DNA from: Candidatus Scatousia excrementipullorum
Lineage (GTDB): Bacteria > Cyanobacteriota > Vampirovibrionia > Gastranaerophilales > Gastranaerophilaceae
DNA: 12,390 nucleotides
NCBI GenBank assembly: GCA_017694215.1
Contig: JADIND010000025.1
Location: 1 to 12,390, forward strand
Direction of reading: 5' to 3'
Below, piece by piece: positions 1-6,396 of the stretch (its first letter is position 1; every line of letters starts with the position of its first letter). Position numbers and translations under genes: made by a program. The notes under the pieces are model-generated. The model saw only the letters and a program-made list of their open reading frames with translations, was not told the DNA's origin and ran no database searches.

Positions 1-638
1 CGTACATCCTTCCTATTTATATTCATCTTGCCTTTATTCTTGGCTTTGCATGGGTAAATTATATTGAACATGGCAGACATAAAAAAGCCATGGATATTGC
101 CGTATATATCTGGGGCGGATTATGTTTGCTTATTGCATTCGCTGCATTATTCACCCCTCTATATCTGCCGGACTGGCTTTATCAGGATATATTGCCGGCA
201 AAATGGATGAGTATATCTTTTGTCGCATTTTGCGGAGTTTCCAGTATTATTTGTCTTATGAAAAATAAACCGTGGGGAGTATTTTTTACTTATGTAATTT
301 TTACATTGCTTATATCTGCATTTTGTACAAAAGAATTTTTCAATATCGATTACAAATTCGGACAGAACGATTTGATGGAGTTTGCAAAATACGCACATGA
401 AACCGGTGACGAAATTCTTTCATTCGGTGACGGCAGACGTTATTCACTTTTGTATTATTCCGGTTATCATGTAAAATACATTGAAACAACTTCCGATAAT
501 CTTGCAGAATATCTTGAAAGCGGGGAGGATTTAATATCAATCAGGAAAAAATATCTTGACAAATATGCTGAAAATATAGATTATAAAGTTATAATCAATG
601 GCAGAAAATATGCCTTAATAAGAGGAGTGAAAAAATGA
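1..638 (+). CDS. GT-C fold membrane glycosyltransferase (ArnT/PMT-like), 5'-truncated by window edge
   Basis: The reading frame is already open at base 3, so only the C-terminal ~211 residues are present; an internal ATG at 90 is not the start. What is visible: a fragment reading YILPIYIHLAFILGFAW, which resembles the 'YxLPxxP..ALLxG' segment of ArnT/dolichyl-phosphate-mannose-type transferases, then three more hydrophobic segments (around AVYIWGGLCLLIAFAALF, MSISFVAFCGVSSIICLM and FFTYVIFTLLISAF). A soluble C-terminal domain follows, with DEILSFGDGRRYSLLYYSGY, like the periplasmic tail of this family. Such enzymes move a sugar from a polyprenyl-phosphate carrier to lipid or protein on the outer face of the inner membrane. 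The catalytic N-terminal loop with its Asp/Glu lies outside the window, so the substrate cannot be judged. The stop codon overlaps the next start (ATGA), suggesting translational coupling. Family confidence is fair; specificity is unknown. Confidence 0.7.
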   Translation, partial: YILPIYIHLAFILGFAWVNYIEHGRHKKAMDIAVYIWGGLCLLIAFAALFTPLYLPDWLYQDILPAKWMSISFVAFCGVSSIICLMKNKPWGVFFTYVIFTLLISAFCTKEFFNIDYKFGQNDLMEFAKYAHETGDEILSFGDGRRYSLLYYSGYHVKYIETTSDNLAEYLESGEDLISIRKKYLDKYAENIDYKVIINGRKYALIRGVKK

Positions 639-1189
639 TGCTTGAAAGATATGAGAAATTTTTGGAAGAATTTGACGGAGCTTTAGCTAAATACTTTGAC
701 CTCCACAAAGATTACATAAAGTGTAAAAAAGGCTGTACTGACTGCTGTATAAAAGGTGAATATCCGTATTCGCGTCTTGAGGCAGAATATTTGATGCAGG
801 AGTTTTTAAATCTGCCAAAAGATATTAAAGATGACATCAGACGAAATATTATTATTTTAAAAGAAGAAAAACTTAAACATAAAGGTGAAAGATACACATA
901 TACGTGTCCGTTTCTGGTAAACAGCGAGTGTGCTGTTTATTCTCACAGGGGGATTGATTGCAGAACATACGGACTGGCGTGTCTGCAAAAGGACGGAAAG
1001 ATAAAGCTTCCGAATTGTACTAAACTCGGACTTAATTACAGTGAACTTTACAATCCGGAAACAAAAGAAGTTAACATTACTGATCCGATAACTCAGGATT
1101 TGAGGATTGATAAATGTCTTAGAAGTCCTCTTGCTGAAAAATACGAACTTGAGTGCGGAGAAATCCGTCCGCTTATTGATTGGTTCTAA
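635..1189 (+). CDS. YkgJ-family cysteine cluster protein
   Basis: A 184-residue soluble protein with the signature of the YkgJ/UPF0153 family (putative Zn/Fe-chelating domain). Cys30, Cys34, Cys37 and Cys38 form the first cluster (CKKGCTDCC). A second set follows in the pattern CPFL..C.VY..R...CR (Cys91, Cys99, Cys109), with Cys116 and Cys128 beyond. Family members are thought to bind a metal or an Fe-S cluster; the biochemical role is not established. The start at 635 overlaps the upstream stop (ATGA) and has AGAGGAG 7 nt upstream. A second ATG follows directly at 638 and could be used instead. The overlap says it is translated from the glycosyltransferase mRNA, but a functional link is not evident. 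No clear terminator was seen in the 150 nt after it. Confidence 0.85.
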   Translation: MMLERYEKFLEEFDGALAKYFDLHKDYIKCKKGCTDCCIKGEYPYSRLEAEYLMQEFLNLPKDIKDDIRRNIIILKEEKLKHKGERYTYTCPFLVNSECAVYSHRGIDCRTYGLACLQKDGKIKLPNCTKLGLNYSELYNPETKEVNITDPITQDLRIDKCLRSPLAEKYELECGEIRPLIDWF

Positions 1190-1291
1190 ATTTTTGCAGG
1201 GGGCTTCATACTGCGGTACAATTTCAGTTCGGAAAATCAGTATAATACATTCCGTTTGTAAAATATTCTTCACAAACTATCAAAAAAAATA

Positions 1292-1320
1292 TTGATGTTT
1301 TTTTATAAATAGTGTAATAT
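1292..1320 (+). promoter_or_regulatory. Candidate sigma70-type promoter of the four-domain GntR-like regulator
   Basis: TTGATG (1292-1297), a 17-nt spacer, then TAATAT (1315-1320). Transcription would begin around 1327, leaving a leader of about 18 nt before the ATG at 1345. The match is good, but A+T-rich DNA produces such matches by chance. Confidence 0.45.
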
Positions 1321-1330
1321 TAATTTTACA
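1313..1330. promoter_or_regulatory. Inverted repeat over the -10 and start site (possible autoregulatory operator)
   Basis: TGTAA-N8-TTACA is a dyad that covers the proposed -10 box and the expected transcription start of the regulator gene. GntR-family operators commonly have GT...AC dyads, so this is a reasonable place for autoregulation. Two other dyads lie upstream: GTATAATAC at 1240-1248 and GTTTGT-N12-ACAAAC at 1254-1277. Operator function is inference only. Confidence 0.35.
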
Positions 1331-1344
1331 AAAAGGATGTGTGT

Positions 1345-2514
1345 ATGAAGGAAAATTATATTCTTCCTCAAAAGTTTGAATTAAAACAGATTAAAATTTC
1401 TGATATAACCTTTCCGACGCCGGATTTAAAAAATATTGCGGAATCAAAGGCTGTTGTAATTGGCAAATGGATTATTCGCTGGATTGAATCCGGACTTTCT
1501 GATAAATCTCTGGCGGTTAAAAATCTTTTACCGTCAAAGGCTGATTTTGCATATTTTTTAGGTGTAAGTGTCGGAACCATGCAAAATGCATTCAGATATG
1601 CCGAAGATTTAGGCTACCTTGAATCAAAGCAATGTATCGGGACAATGATAAAAGACAAAAACTGTGCAGGTGGAGGTTTGCGAAAACTCACATCAAAACG
1701 TGAAACAGCAATTAATGAAATAAAAAAATACATTATAAATACAAAATTCAAAGCAGGAGAGAATCTTCCGCCATCAAGAACCGTTGCCTTGCTTATCGGC
1801 TGTTCTGCCAATACAACAAGGCTCGCTCTTGAGTATTTGTGTGCTGAAGGAATTCTTGAACATAAATTTAAAAATTCCAGAGAATCTGGCTGGAAGGTTA
1901 TTTCTACTGATTTTGACCGTGAAACAATCAAATCGGTAGAGCAGAAAACTCTGGTGGAAAAAGTAACCTCGGATTTGAAAGAATATATTAATGACAATTA
2001 CAAAATCGGAAGTAAAATCCCGTCGCATTCTGAATTGTCAAAAATTTTAAAAGCAAGCATAAAAACTGTCCATGATGCACTTGCTGTATTGATTCAAGAC
2101 GGTATTCTTCTTCCGCACAGGGGCAGATACGGCACTACCGTAATCAAAATGCCTTATGATACATCAAAAAATGACAAGAAAGAAAGGTCGATTTTTGCAC
2201 CGGCACAGGATACTGCTTTTTATTATTATGAAAAGACTCAAAATCGCATCAAAGATATGATTGCCAAAAACTATGAACCCGGTGACAGGTTCCCGTCTAT
2301 TCTGGAGCTTGCAAAAACGCTGGATTTAAGCCCTAATACGGTAAGAAAAGCATATCAAAATCTTGCAAAAGAAGGATATCTCGCATTTTCACGCGGCAGA
2401 TACGGCGGCACTTTTGTTGTTGATATTCCGGAAACCGGCGAGGAAACATTTAAATGGTTAGCCGTGAATCCGCAGTATGCTGAGGTTTATAATATCGGAA
2501 AGAATAAAAACTAA
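1345..2514 (+). CDS. DNA-binding regulator with four tandem GntR-like winged-helix domains
   Basis: The 389-residue protein appears to be built entirely of repeated GntR-type winged helix-turn-helix units. By eye they lie at about 37-104 (most divergent), 117-188, 203-269 and 293-360. Units 2-4 show the family pattern: a helix, a G..(L/I/F)P(P)S..(E/T)LA..L.(C/A/L)S..T(V/T)R.A...L..EG(I/Y)L core, and a wing. Units 3 and 4 have near-identical wings, GRYGTTVI and GRYGGTFVV. Ordinary GntR proteins have one such domain plus an effector-binding or aminotransferase-like domain; nothing of that kind is visible. A multi-site DNA binder or nucleoid-like regulator is therefore plausible. Start choice: ATG 1345 has AAAAGGA 7 nt upstream. 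A GTG at 1339 would add two residues but sits too close to that site. The gene is convergent with fliR, 16 nt away. Its targets are unknown; itself and the export operon are candidates because of shared dyads. Confidence 0.8.
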   Translation: MKENYILPQKFELKQIKISDITFPTPDLKNIAESKAVVIGKWIIRWIESGLSDKSLAVKNLLPSKADFAYFLGVSVGTMQNAFRYAEDLGYLESKQCIGTMIKDKNCAGGGLRKLTSKRETAINEIKKYIINTKFKAGENLPPSRTVALLIGCSANTTRLALEYLCAEGILEHKFKNSRESGWKVISTDFDRETIKSVEQKTLVEKVTSDLKEYINDNYKIGSKIPSHSELSKILKASIKTVHDALAVLIQDGILLPHRGRYGTTVIKMPYDTSKNDKKERSIFAPAQDTAFYYYEKTQNRIKDMIAKNYEPGDRFPSILELAKTLDLSPNTVRKAYQNLAKEGYLAFSRGRYGGTFVVDIPETGEETFKWLAVNPQYAEVYNIGKNKN

Positions 2515-2532
2515 ACAGAACTTTTTTAGTTT
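2508..2532 (-). terminator. Weak hairpin between convergent stop codons, oriented for the fliR transcript
   Basis: The 8-bp arms AAACTAAA (2508-2515) and TTTAGTTT (2525-2532) flank a 9-nt loop. Read on the minus strand, the stem runs into TTTTT, as a terminator for the export operon would. The stem has only one G-C pair, so it is weak. It overlaps both stop codons, so the two transcripts share it. Confidence 0.35.
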
Positions 2533-3313
2533 AAAATATTCTTGCATAAGATAAAAAGTAATCACAGATTACATTCAAAAGCATTGGCAAAATCCACACC
2601 ATAATTGCTGCACCGAGTACAGGTTTGAACAGAAAGCTCAACTGGAATACGTTTACCTGCGGAGCTGTTTTTGAAATTACACCGAGGATAATATCCTGCC
2701 CGAGTGTCGCAAGAAGTATCGGGGATGCTATCTGAAGTCCCATAAAAAGAACATTTGAGGTCATTTTTATCAGATAATCAATATTGATAAGCTGGGAGAG
2801 CGGGACTGATGTAGCAAAGAGAGGAAATATCTCAAAACTTCTCATAAACGCCTTAATCAGCCAGTAAATTCCGCCAAGATGTATAAAAATTAATACCCCG
2901 AGCAAAGAGAATAATTTCGTAAGGATTGAAACCTGCGAGTTTGAAGTCGGGTCAAGAACCATAGCTGATGAAAGCCCCATTTGCATATTTATCATATCTG
3001 CACCCGCATCAACTGCTATAAGTATGAGTTGTGCCATATAACCTATCATCGCTCCTACCGCAAAGTTTAACAGTATGGATAAAAGCAGTGAATCGTTTGT
3101 TCCTGCAAGAGTTGACGGAGCCATAAGAGAGGTCATTATGATTGTCATTAAAAGGGCAAGTGAGAGTTTTACAAGACCCGGGATTTCTTTCCTGTTAAAT
3201 ACCGGTGCATATCTGAAAAAACCAAGCATTCTTGCAAAAATATATATACCTGCAGCGAGTGCGGCATTTAATTGAGGAAATAATTTTGCTAATTCTGCAA
3301 GAATTTGTTCCAT
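2531..3313 (-). CDS. fliR: Flagellar-type export gate protein FliR
   Basis: The 260-residue integral membrane protein is of normal length for FliR/SctT. FliR forms the export gate of the flagellar/type III secretion apparatus together with FliP and FliQ. Visible family features are the segment VDAGADMINMQMGLSSAMVL followed by DP (about 101-122), the F.HLGG..WLI.A...SFE.FPL stretch (about 143-165), and PQVNVFQLSFLFKP (about 218-231). Several hydrophobic spans cover most of the protein. ATG 3313 has AGGAG five bases upstream, and the upstream fliQ stop codon is part of that Shine-Dalgarno, so the two are tightly coupled (8 nt apart). It is the last gene of the operon; flhB and flhA, which often follow fliR, are absent here. 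Confidence 0.95.
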   Translation of the reverse strand: MEQILAELAKLFPQLNAALAAGIYIFARMLGFFRYAPVFNRKEIPGLVKLSLALLMTIIMTSLMAPSTLAGTNDSLLLSILLNFAVGAMIGYMAQLILIAVDAGADMINMQMGLSSAMVLDPTSNSQVSILTKLFSLLGVLIFIHLGGIYWLIKAFMRSFEIFPLFATSVPLSQLINIDYLIKMTSNVLFMGLQIASPILLATLGQDIILGVISKTAPQVNVFQLSFLFKPVLGAAIMVWILPMLLNVICDYFLSYARIF

Positions 3314-3321
3314 TAGAGCTC

Positions 3322-3813
3322 CTAGTTATTTAAAATTTGTCTTGTTTCAACTAAATCCGGACGCGGATCCGGTACCCTGTTTGTTTTTATATCGCGGATA
3401 CGTTCTTCGTTTCTGATAAACGGAATTTTGCCCGGGTTTTTCATAATATAGTCAATGTCATCAATATTCTTGAATTTGTTCGGAGCAAGACTTCCGTAGG
3501 TTGAAGTGTATTTGCTGTAATCCGCCGCAAGAACATAGTCGTCGTGTTTTGGTACTACGTTGAATGCTATTGCCATGCCGTCTGTAAAAAGATTCGTCAG
3601 TAATCTAATAAAACCGAAACCTCCGATTACGATAACAAGAAATACTCCGAGGATTTTTGGTGCAGCTGCAATAGTCTGTTCCTGAACCTGTGTAACAGCC
3701 TGCAATATACCTACTACAAGACCGATTCCGGCTGCTACAAGTACGCATGGCATTGATATTGCAAGCATTATCAAAAATCCCTGTGCTAAATATTCTACTA
3801 AAACTTCTAACAT
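3322..3813 (-). CDS. fliQ: Export gate protein FliQ with an unusual C-terminal extension
   Basis: Residues 1 to ~87 are a standard FliQ/SctS: two transmembrane hairpin helices, with ILQAVTQVQEQTIAAAPKI (36-54) matching the family's conserved ILQA.TQ..E.T....PK loop. FliQ packs around FliP in the export gate. Typical members are ~85-90 residues, but this one has 163. The added segment (about 88-163) is polar, rich in Asp, Lys, Arg and Pro, and includes IDDIDYIMKNPGKIPFI and a basic stretch ending in VPDPRPD. I recognise no domain in it. The reading frame runs on without a break and the stop feeds the fliR ribosome site, so the tail is not an obvious sequencing error. ATG 3813 has GAGGA 7 nt upstream; fliP ends 13 nt before. 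Confidence 0.92.
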   Translation of the reverse strand: MLEVLVEYLAQGFLIMLAISMPCVLVAAGIGLVVGILQAVTQVQEQTIAAAPKILGVFLVIVIGGFGFIRLLTNLFTDGMAIAFNVVPKHDDYVLAADYSKYTSTYGSLAPNKFKNIDDIDYIMKNPGKIPFIRNEERIRDIKTNRVPDPRPDLVETRQILNN

Positions 3814-3826
3814 AAATTATTCCTCA

Positions 3827-4468
3827 TTAATTATAGCTTGTAACAAGTCCCTGAACTATTAACGCCCAGCCGTCAACCGCAATAAATATTAAAAGCTTAA
3901 AAGGCAGTGATATGATTGTCGGTGACAGCATAAACATACCGAGTGCAAGCAGGATGTTCGCGACGACCAAATCCAGTACAATAAAAGGTACAAATATCAC
4001 AAAACCTATTTCAAATGCTGTTTTTAATTCACTGATAATATATGCCGGAGCAACTTCCCAGATTGTTATTTCATCAGGAGTTGCGGGCGGACGCTTTTTG
4101 GATAATTCAACAAAGAATGCCAGATCGGATTCCCTTGTCTGTTTCATCATAAATTCTTTCAGCGGTTTTGAACCCTCATCGATTGCAAGGACTATATTCT
4201 GGTTCTGTTGATACGGAACACTTCCCATTTCATACATCTTCTGGAAGGTAGGCCCCATCGTGAAGAATGTAAGTATAATAGCCAAACCTATGATAACCGT
4301 AGACGGAGGAACCTGCTGGGTTCCTAATGCCGTTTTCAGCATTGAAAATACGATGACAAATCTCAAAAAACTTGTCATACAGCAGAATACAAACGGCAGT
4401 AGTGAAAATACTGTCATTACTATTAAAAGCTGTATTATCGGGTTTATATCCTTTAAAACATTATCCAT
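3827..4468 (-). CDS. fliP: Export gate protein FliP, short N-terminus
   Basis: The 213-residue membrane protein carries the hallmark FliP/SctR segments: MTSFLRFVIVFSMLKTALGT followed by QQVPP (31-55), KPLKEFMMKQTRESDLAFF (~101-119), APAYIISELKTAFEIGF and the LPFKLLIFIAVDGWALIV region near the C-terminus. FliP pentamers form the pore of the export gate. Flagellar FliP is commonly ~245 residues with a cleavable signal peptide and a short periplasmic segment. Both are missing here, so the N-terminus looks like SctR of injectisomes. The start is well supported: AAAGGA lies 8 nt before ATG 4468, and the fliO stop is 16 nt upstream. Confidence 0.95.
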   Translation of the reverse strand: MDNVLKDINPIIQLLIVMTVFSLLPFVFCCMTSFLRFVIVFSMLKTALGTQQVPPSTVIIGLAIILTFFTMGPTFQKMYEMGSVPYQQNQNIVLAIDEGSKPLKEFMMKQTRESDLAFFVELSKKRPPATPDEITIWEVAPAYIISELKTAFEIGFVIFVPFIVLDLVVANILLALGMFMLSPTIISLPFKLLIFIAVDGWALIVQGLVTSYN

Positions 4469-4484
4469 ATTAATTGTCCTTTAT

Positions 4485-4883
4485 TTATTGATTAATTTTC
4501 CTTACCATATTGTGGAGTACATTATTTTGTGAATTTTTTGAATATCTCCGAACGGTTATATCCGGTAAATCGTCCACAGAGTTTCTTTGTTGAAAGTTTT
4601 GTATTTCCTGAACTGTGGATTGTGATTTATGGTTATCATCAAGTTTTGATATTAAAGTCGTTTTATCCGTGTCTCCGGCAATCAAAAATCGTTCGTTACC
4701 TGCTCTGATTACATAGAGATTCTTTCTGGGAGCTATACTGATTGATTCTTCCACCTTGAGAAATTCTGATTTTTTTTCAAGAATTCCCATCCCCGAGAAT
4801 TTTTTATAAATCATAAGGGCAAAGAAGATTAATCCTATCATTGCCATTGTATAAACCGAAAAATTAACTAAGTATCCACCCAT
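4485..4883 (-). CDS. fliO: FliO-like export gate assembly protein
   Basis: The 132-residue protein has one N-terminal transmembrane helix (about 6-26), then a short domain with the FliO/FliZ pattern: a V.E.I.I..RK.LYVIRAG strand pair, then ERFLIAGDTDKTTLISKL (about 64-81). The polar tail ends in a basic stretch. FliO helps assemble the FliP ring and is specific to flagellar systems, being absent from virulence injectisomes. Its position directly before fliP supports the call and argues for flagellar ancestry of the cluster. ATG 4883 follows AGAGGG closely. Sequence similarity in this family is low, so the call rests on pattern plus synteny. Confidence 0.8.
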   Translation of the reverse strand: MGGYLVNFSVYTMAMIGLIFFALMIYKKFSGMGILEKKSEFLKVEESISIAPRKNLYVIRAGNERFLIAGDTDKTTLISKLDDNHKSQSTVQEIQNFQQRNSVDDLPDITVRRYSKNSQNNVLHNMVRKINQ

Positions 4884-4940
4884 AATTCCCTCTTTTTAAT
4901 AATTAATTAGTAATATAAATTGTTATTTAATTAAGCAACT

Positions 4941-6146
4941 TTAAATATCTTCGTCTTCCAGTTCAAAATCGCTGTAATCAAATTCTTCTTCATCATCTCC
5001 GTGTGCCTGTTGAGTCGGAGCCGCAGCTTCTTGTTGTTCTTCTGAGGCTTGTTCTTCATTTTCATCCATATCAATAGTAGGAGCCTGCGGTCCTTGCTGT
5101 TGCTGTTCCACGGTTGTTTCGTCGATTTCTTCCGCACCTTCTGCAATATCGGTGATTTTTACTCCGTATCTGTCGTTTACGATTACGAGTTGACCGTGTC
5201 CGACGACTTTGTTTTCAACTCTGAGAGTTACTCTATTGTCATAAAGACCTGCAACATCTATAACAAGACCGTCTTCGATTTTTTTCAGATTGCCGAGAGT
5301 AATTTTTACGGGATCAAGTTCGGCATACATATCAACCTCAATACTATCCCATAAATTTGCTGCCTCGTTAGTATTTCCCATATCATTACCTCCGTTATCT
5401 TCGTCCAATGGAATAACCAGATCCATATTAGGTTCCAGTAATAAATCGTTTGCTTTGTCTTTAATAAATATTTTCCAACAGTCAAGTCTGCTGTTTTCCA
5501 GTACAACCACATCATCTGCTTCAAGGTCTTTGAGAGCTTTTACGCTTAACCGTGTCCAGCCGATTCCTATCTTTACGGTGGTACTGCATTTGTAAAAATC
5601 GCTATAATTAAATTTATCTTCTTTGCATATGACTTTATTCGGCTTCATTCTGCCATCCGGAACGGTTATGATGAATCTTCCCATAGTACCTTCATCTTCA
5701 TCTTTGATAATGAAGGTAACGTGTGTCATATCAAAGTTTGTTCTGGTAAAGTTTACAAGAGGCGGCGGTTCAAGAAACTGAACGATAATCTTGTAAACGT
5801 AGTCATTAAACTGGGTTAAAACTTCGCCTTCCAAATCAGTCATTTTATTAATATTGAAACCCCTGTTTGATTTGCCGAGCCCTTTATTTAAAAGAAGGGC
5901 GACTGCAGGTTCTTCAATACGCAGGAACATATCATAAAATTTATCTATACGGACTTTTGTTACAAAGTGTGACTTTGTACTTTGCAGCATATTTATATTT
6001 TTGCTGATGCCTATCATTTCGCATTTTAAACCGGGCATGAAAAAACCGTCGCTCGATTTTTGCAAAGCAAGCGGGAATAGTTTTTGGAACCAATCATATT
6101 CCTCATATAATTCATCTGCTGTATTTAAGATTGTTTGTTTTGTCAT
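4941..6146 (-). CDS. Double-SpoA switch/sorting-platform protein (FliM/FliN- or SctQ-like)
   Basis: The 401-residue cytoplasmic protein has three parts. The N-terminal region (1-185) is not clearly recognisable; I see neither the FliM/FliY CheY-binding N-terminal motif nor a clear CheC-type signature. A first, divergent SpoA domain lies at about 188-245. A second, typical SpoA/FliN domain is at about 266-334, with ITLGNLKKIEDGLVIDVAG, VTLRVENKVVGHGQLVIVND and YGVKITDI. The tail (335-401) is a Gln/Glu/Asp-rich, probably disordered extension ending in DFELEDEDI. Fused SpoA pairs occur in SctQ and FliY-like proteins that form the C-ring or sorting platform and dock export substrates. It is the first gene of the fliOPQR operon, 57 nt before fliO. 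No strong Shine-Dalgarno precedes ATG 6146: AAGGGA is ~18 nt upstream, with an A-rich run adjacent to the start. Confidence 0.8.
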   Translation of the reverse strand: MTKQTILNTADELYEEYDWFQKLFPLALQKSSDGFFMPGLKCEMIGISKNINMLQSTKSHFVTKVRIDKFYDMFLRIEEPAVALLLNKGLGKSNRGFNINKMTDLEGEVLTQFNDYVYKIIVQFLEPPPLVNFTRTNFDMTHVTFIIKDEDEGTMGRFIITVPDGRMKPNKVICKEDKFNYSDFYKCSTTVKIGIGWTRLSVKALKDLEADDVVVLENSRLDCWKIFIKDKANDLLLEPNMDLVIPLDEDNGGNDMGNTNEAANLWDSIEVDMYAELDPVKITLGNLKKIEDGLVIDVAGLYDNRVTLRVENKVVGHGQLVIVNDRYGVKITDIAEGAEEIDETTVEQQQQGPQAPTIDMDENEEQASEEQQEAAAPTQQAHGDDEEEFDYSDFELEDEDI

Positions 6147-6150
6147 TTTT

Positions 6151-6162
6151 TGTATTAATACA
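6151..6162. promoter_or_regulatory. Perfect 12-bp palindrome just upstream of the export operon
   Basis: TGTATTAATACA is its own reverse complement and lies 4 nt before the first start codon of the operon (6146, minus strand). It has the GT...AC form seen in GntR-family operators. A role as operator or as mRNA structure is inference. Confidence 0.35.
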
Positions 6163-6200
6163 TTCCCTTATTAAAAGTCCGGTTTATTGAGTTTTCCCCT

Positions 6201-6215
6201 ATTCTACAATAGAAT
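6201..6215. promoter_or_regulatory. Inverted repeat in the export operon promoter region
   Basis: ATTCTA-CAA-TAGAAT is a perfect 6-bp dyad. On the minus strand, TAGAAT could serve as a -10 box about 55 nt before the start codon, but no good -35 is at the right distance; a TTGATG lies 25 nt away. The rest of 6147-6341 is A+T-rich with no recognisable gene. Confidence 0.3.
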
Positions 6216-6341
6216 ATTTCCCGTTATCTCACATCAACCTTTTAATGGATTTTTTGCTGAAATTAACATTAAAAATATGATTTTTATAAAATGATGCGAC
6301 AGGGCATTTTACTTAACAGAGTTGATTTACTGTTTGTTTAT

Positions 6342-6381
6342 AAAAAAAGACCCGGTAAATTTTATTACCGGATCTTTTTTT
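6342..6381 (-). terminator. Rho-independent terminator after the PpiC lipoprotein gene
   Basis: The arms CCGGTAA (6352-6358) and TTACCGG (6365-6371) form a 7-bp stem around a 6-nt loop. It extends past one mismatch through AGA/TCT into seven A's on one side and seven T's on the other. Read on the minus strand it ends in a U-tract, 16 nt past the stop codon at 6397. By symmetry it could work in both directions. Confidence 0.85.
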
Positions 6382-6396
6382 GTTTATTAGAAAATT

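Noticed and set aside
1254..1277. Hairpin GTTTGT-N12-ACAAAC as terminator of the YkgJ gene
   Set aside because: The stem is 6 bp with a long loop and no T-run after it; kept only as a possible regulatory dyad.
1339..1344. GTG at 1339 as start of the GntR-like regulator
   Set aside because: The AAAAGG site would be only about 2-3 nt from it; ATG 1345 has proper spacing.
4931..5146. Lys/Asn-rich minus-strand ORF within the double-SpoA gene
   Set aside because: It is a frame-shifted shadow of the Gln/Glu-rich tail; no independent ribosome site or domain.
6155..6163. Minimal upstream ORF (ATG TAT TAA) after AAGGGA before the double-SpoA gene
   Set aside because: The spacing from AAGGGA to this ATG is too short and a two-codon ORF is expected often by chance; the palindrome in the same place is the more interesting reading.
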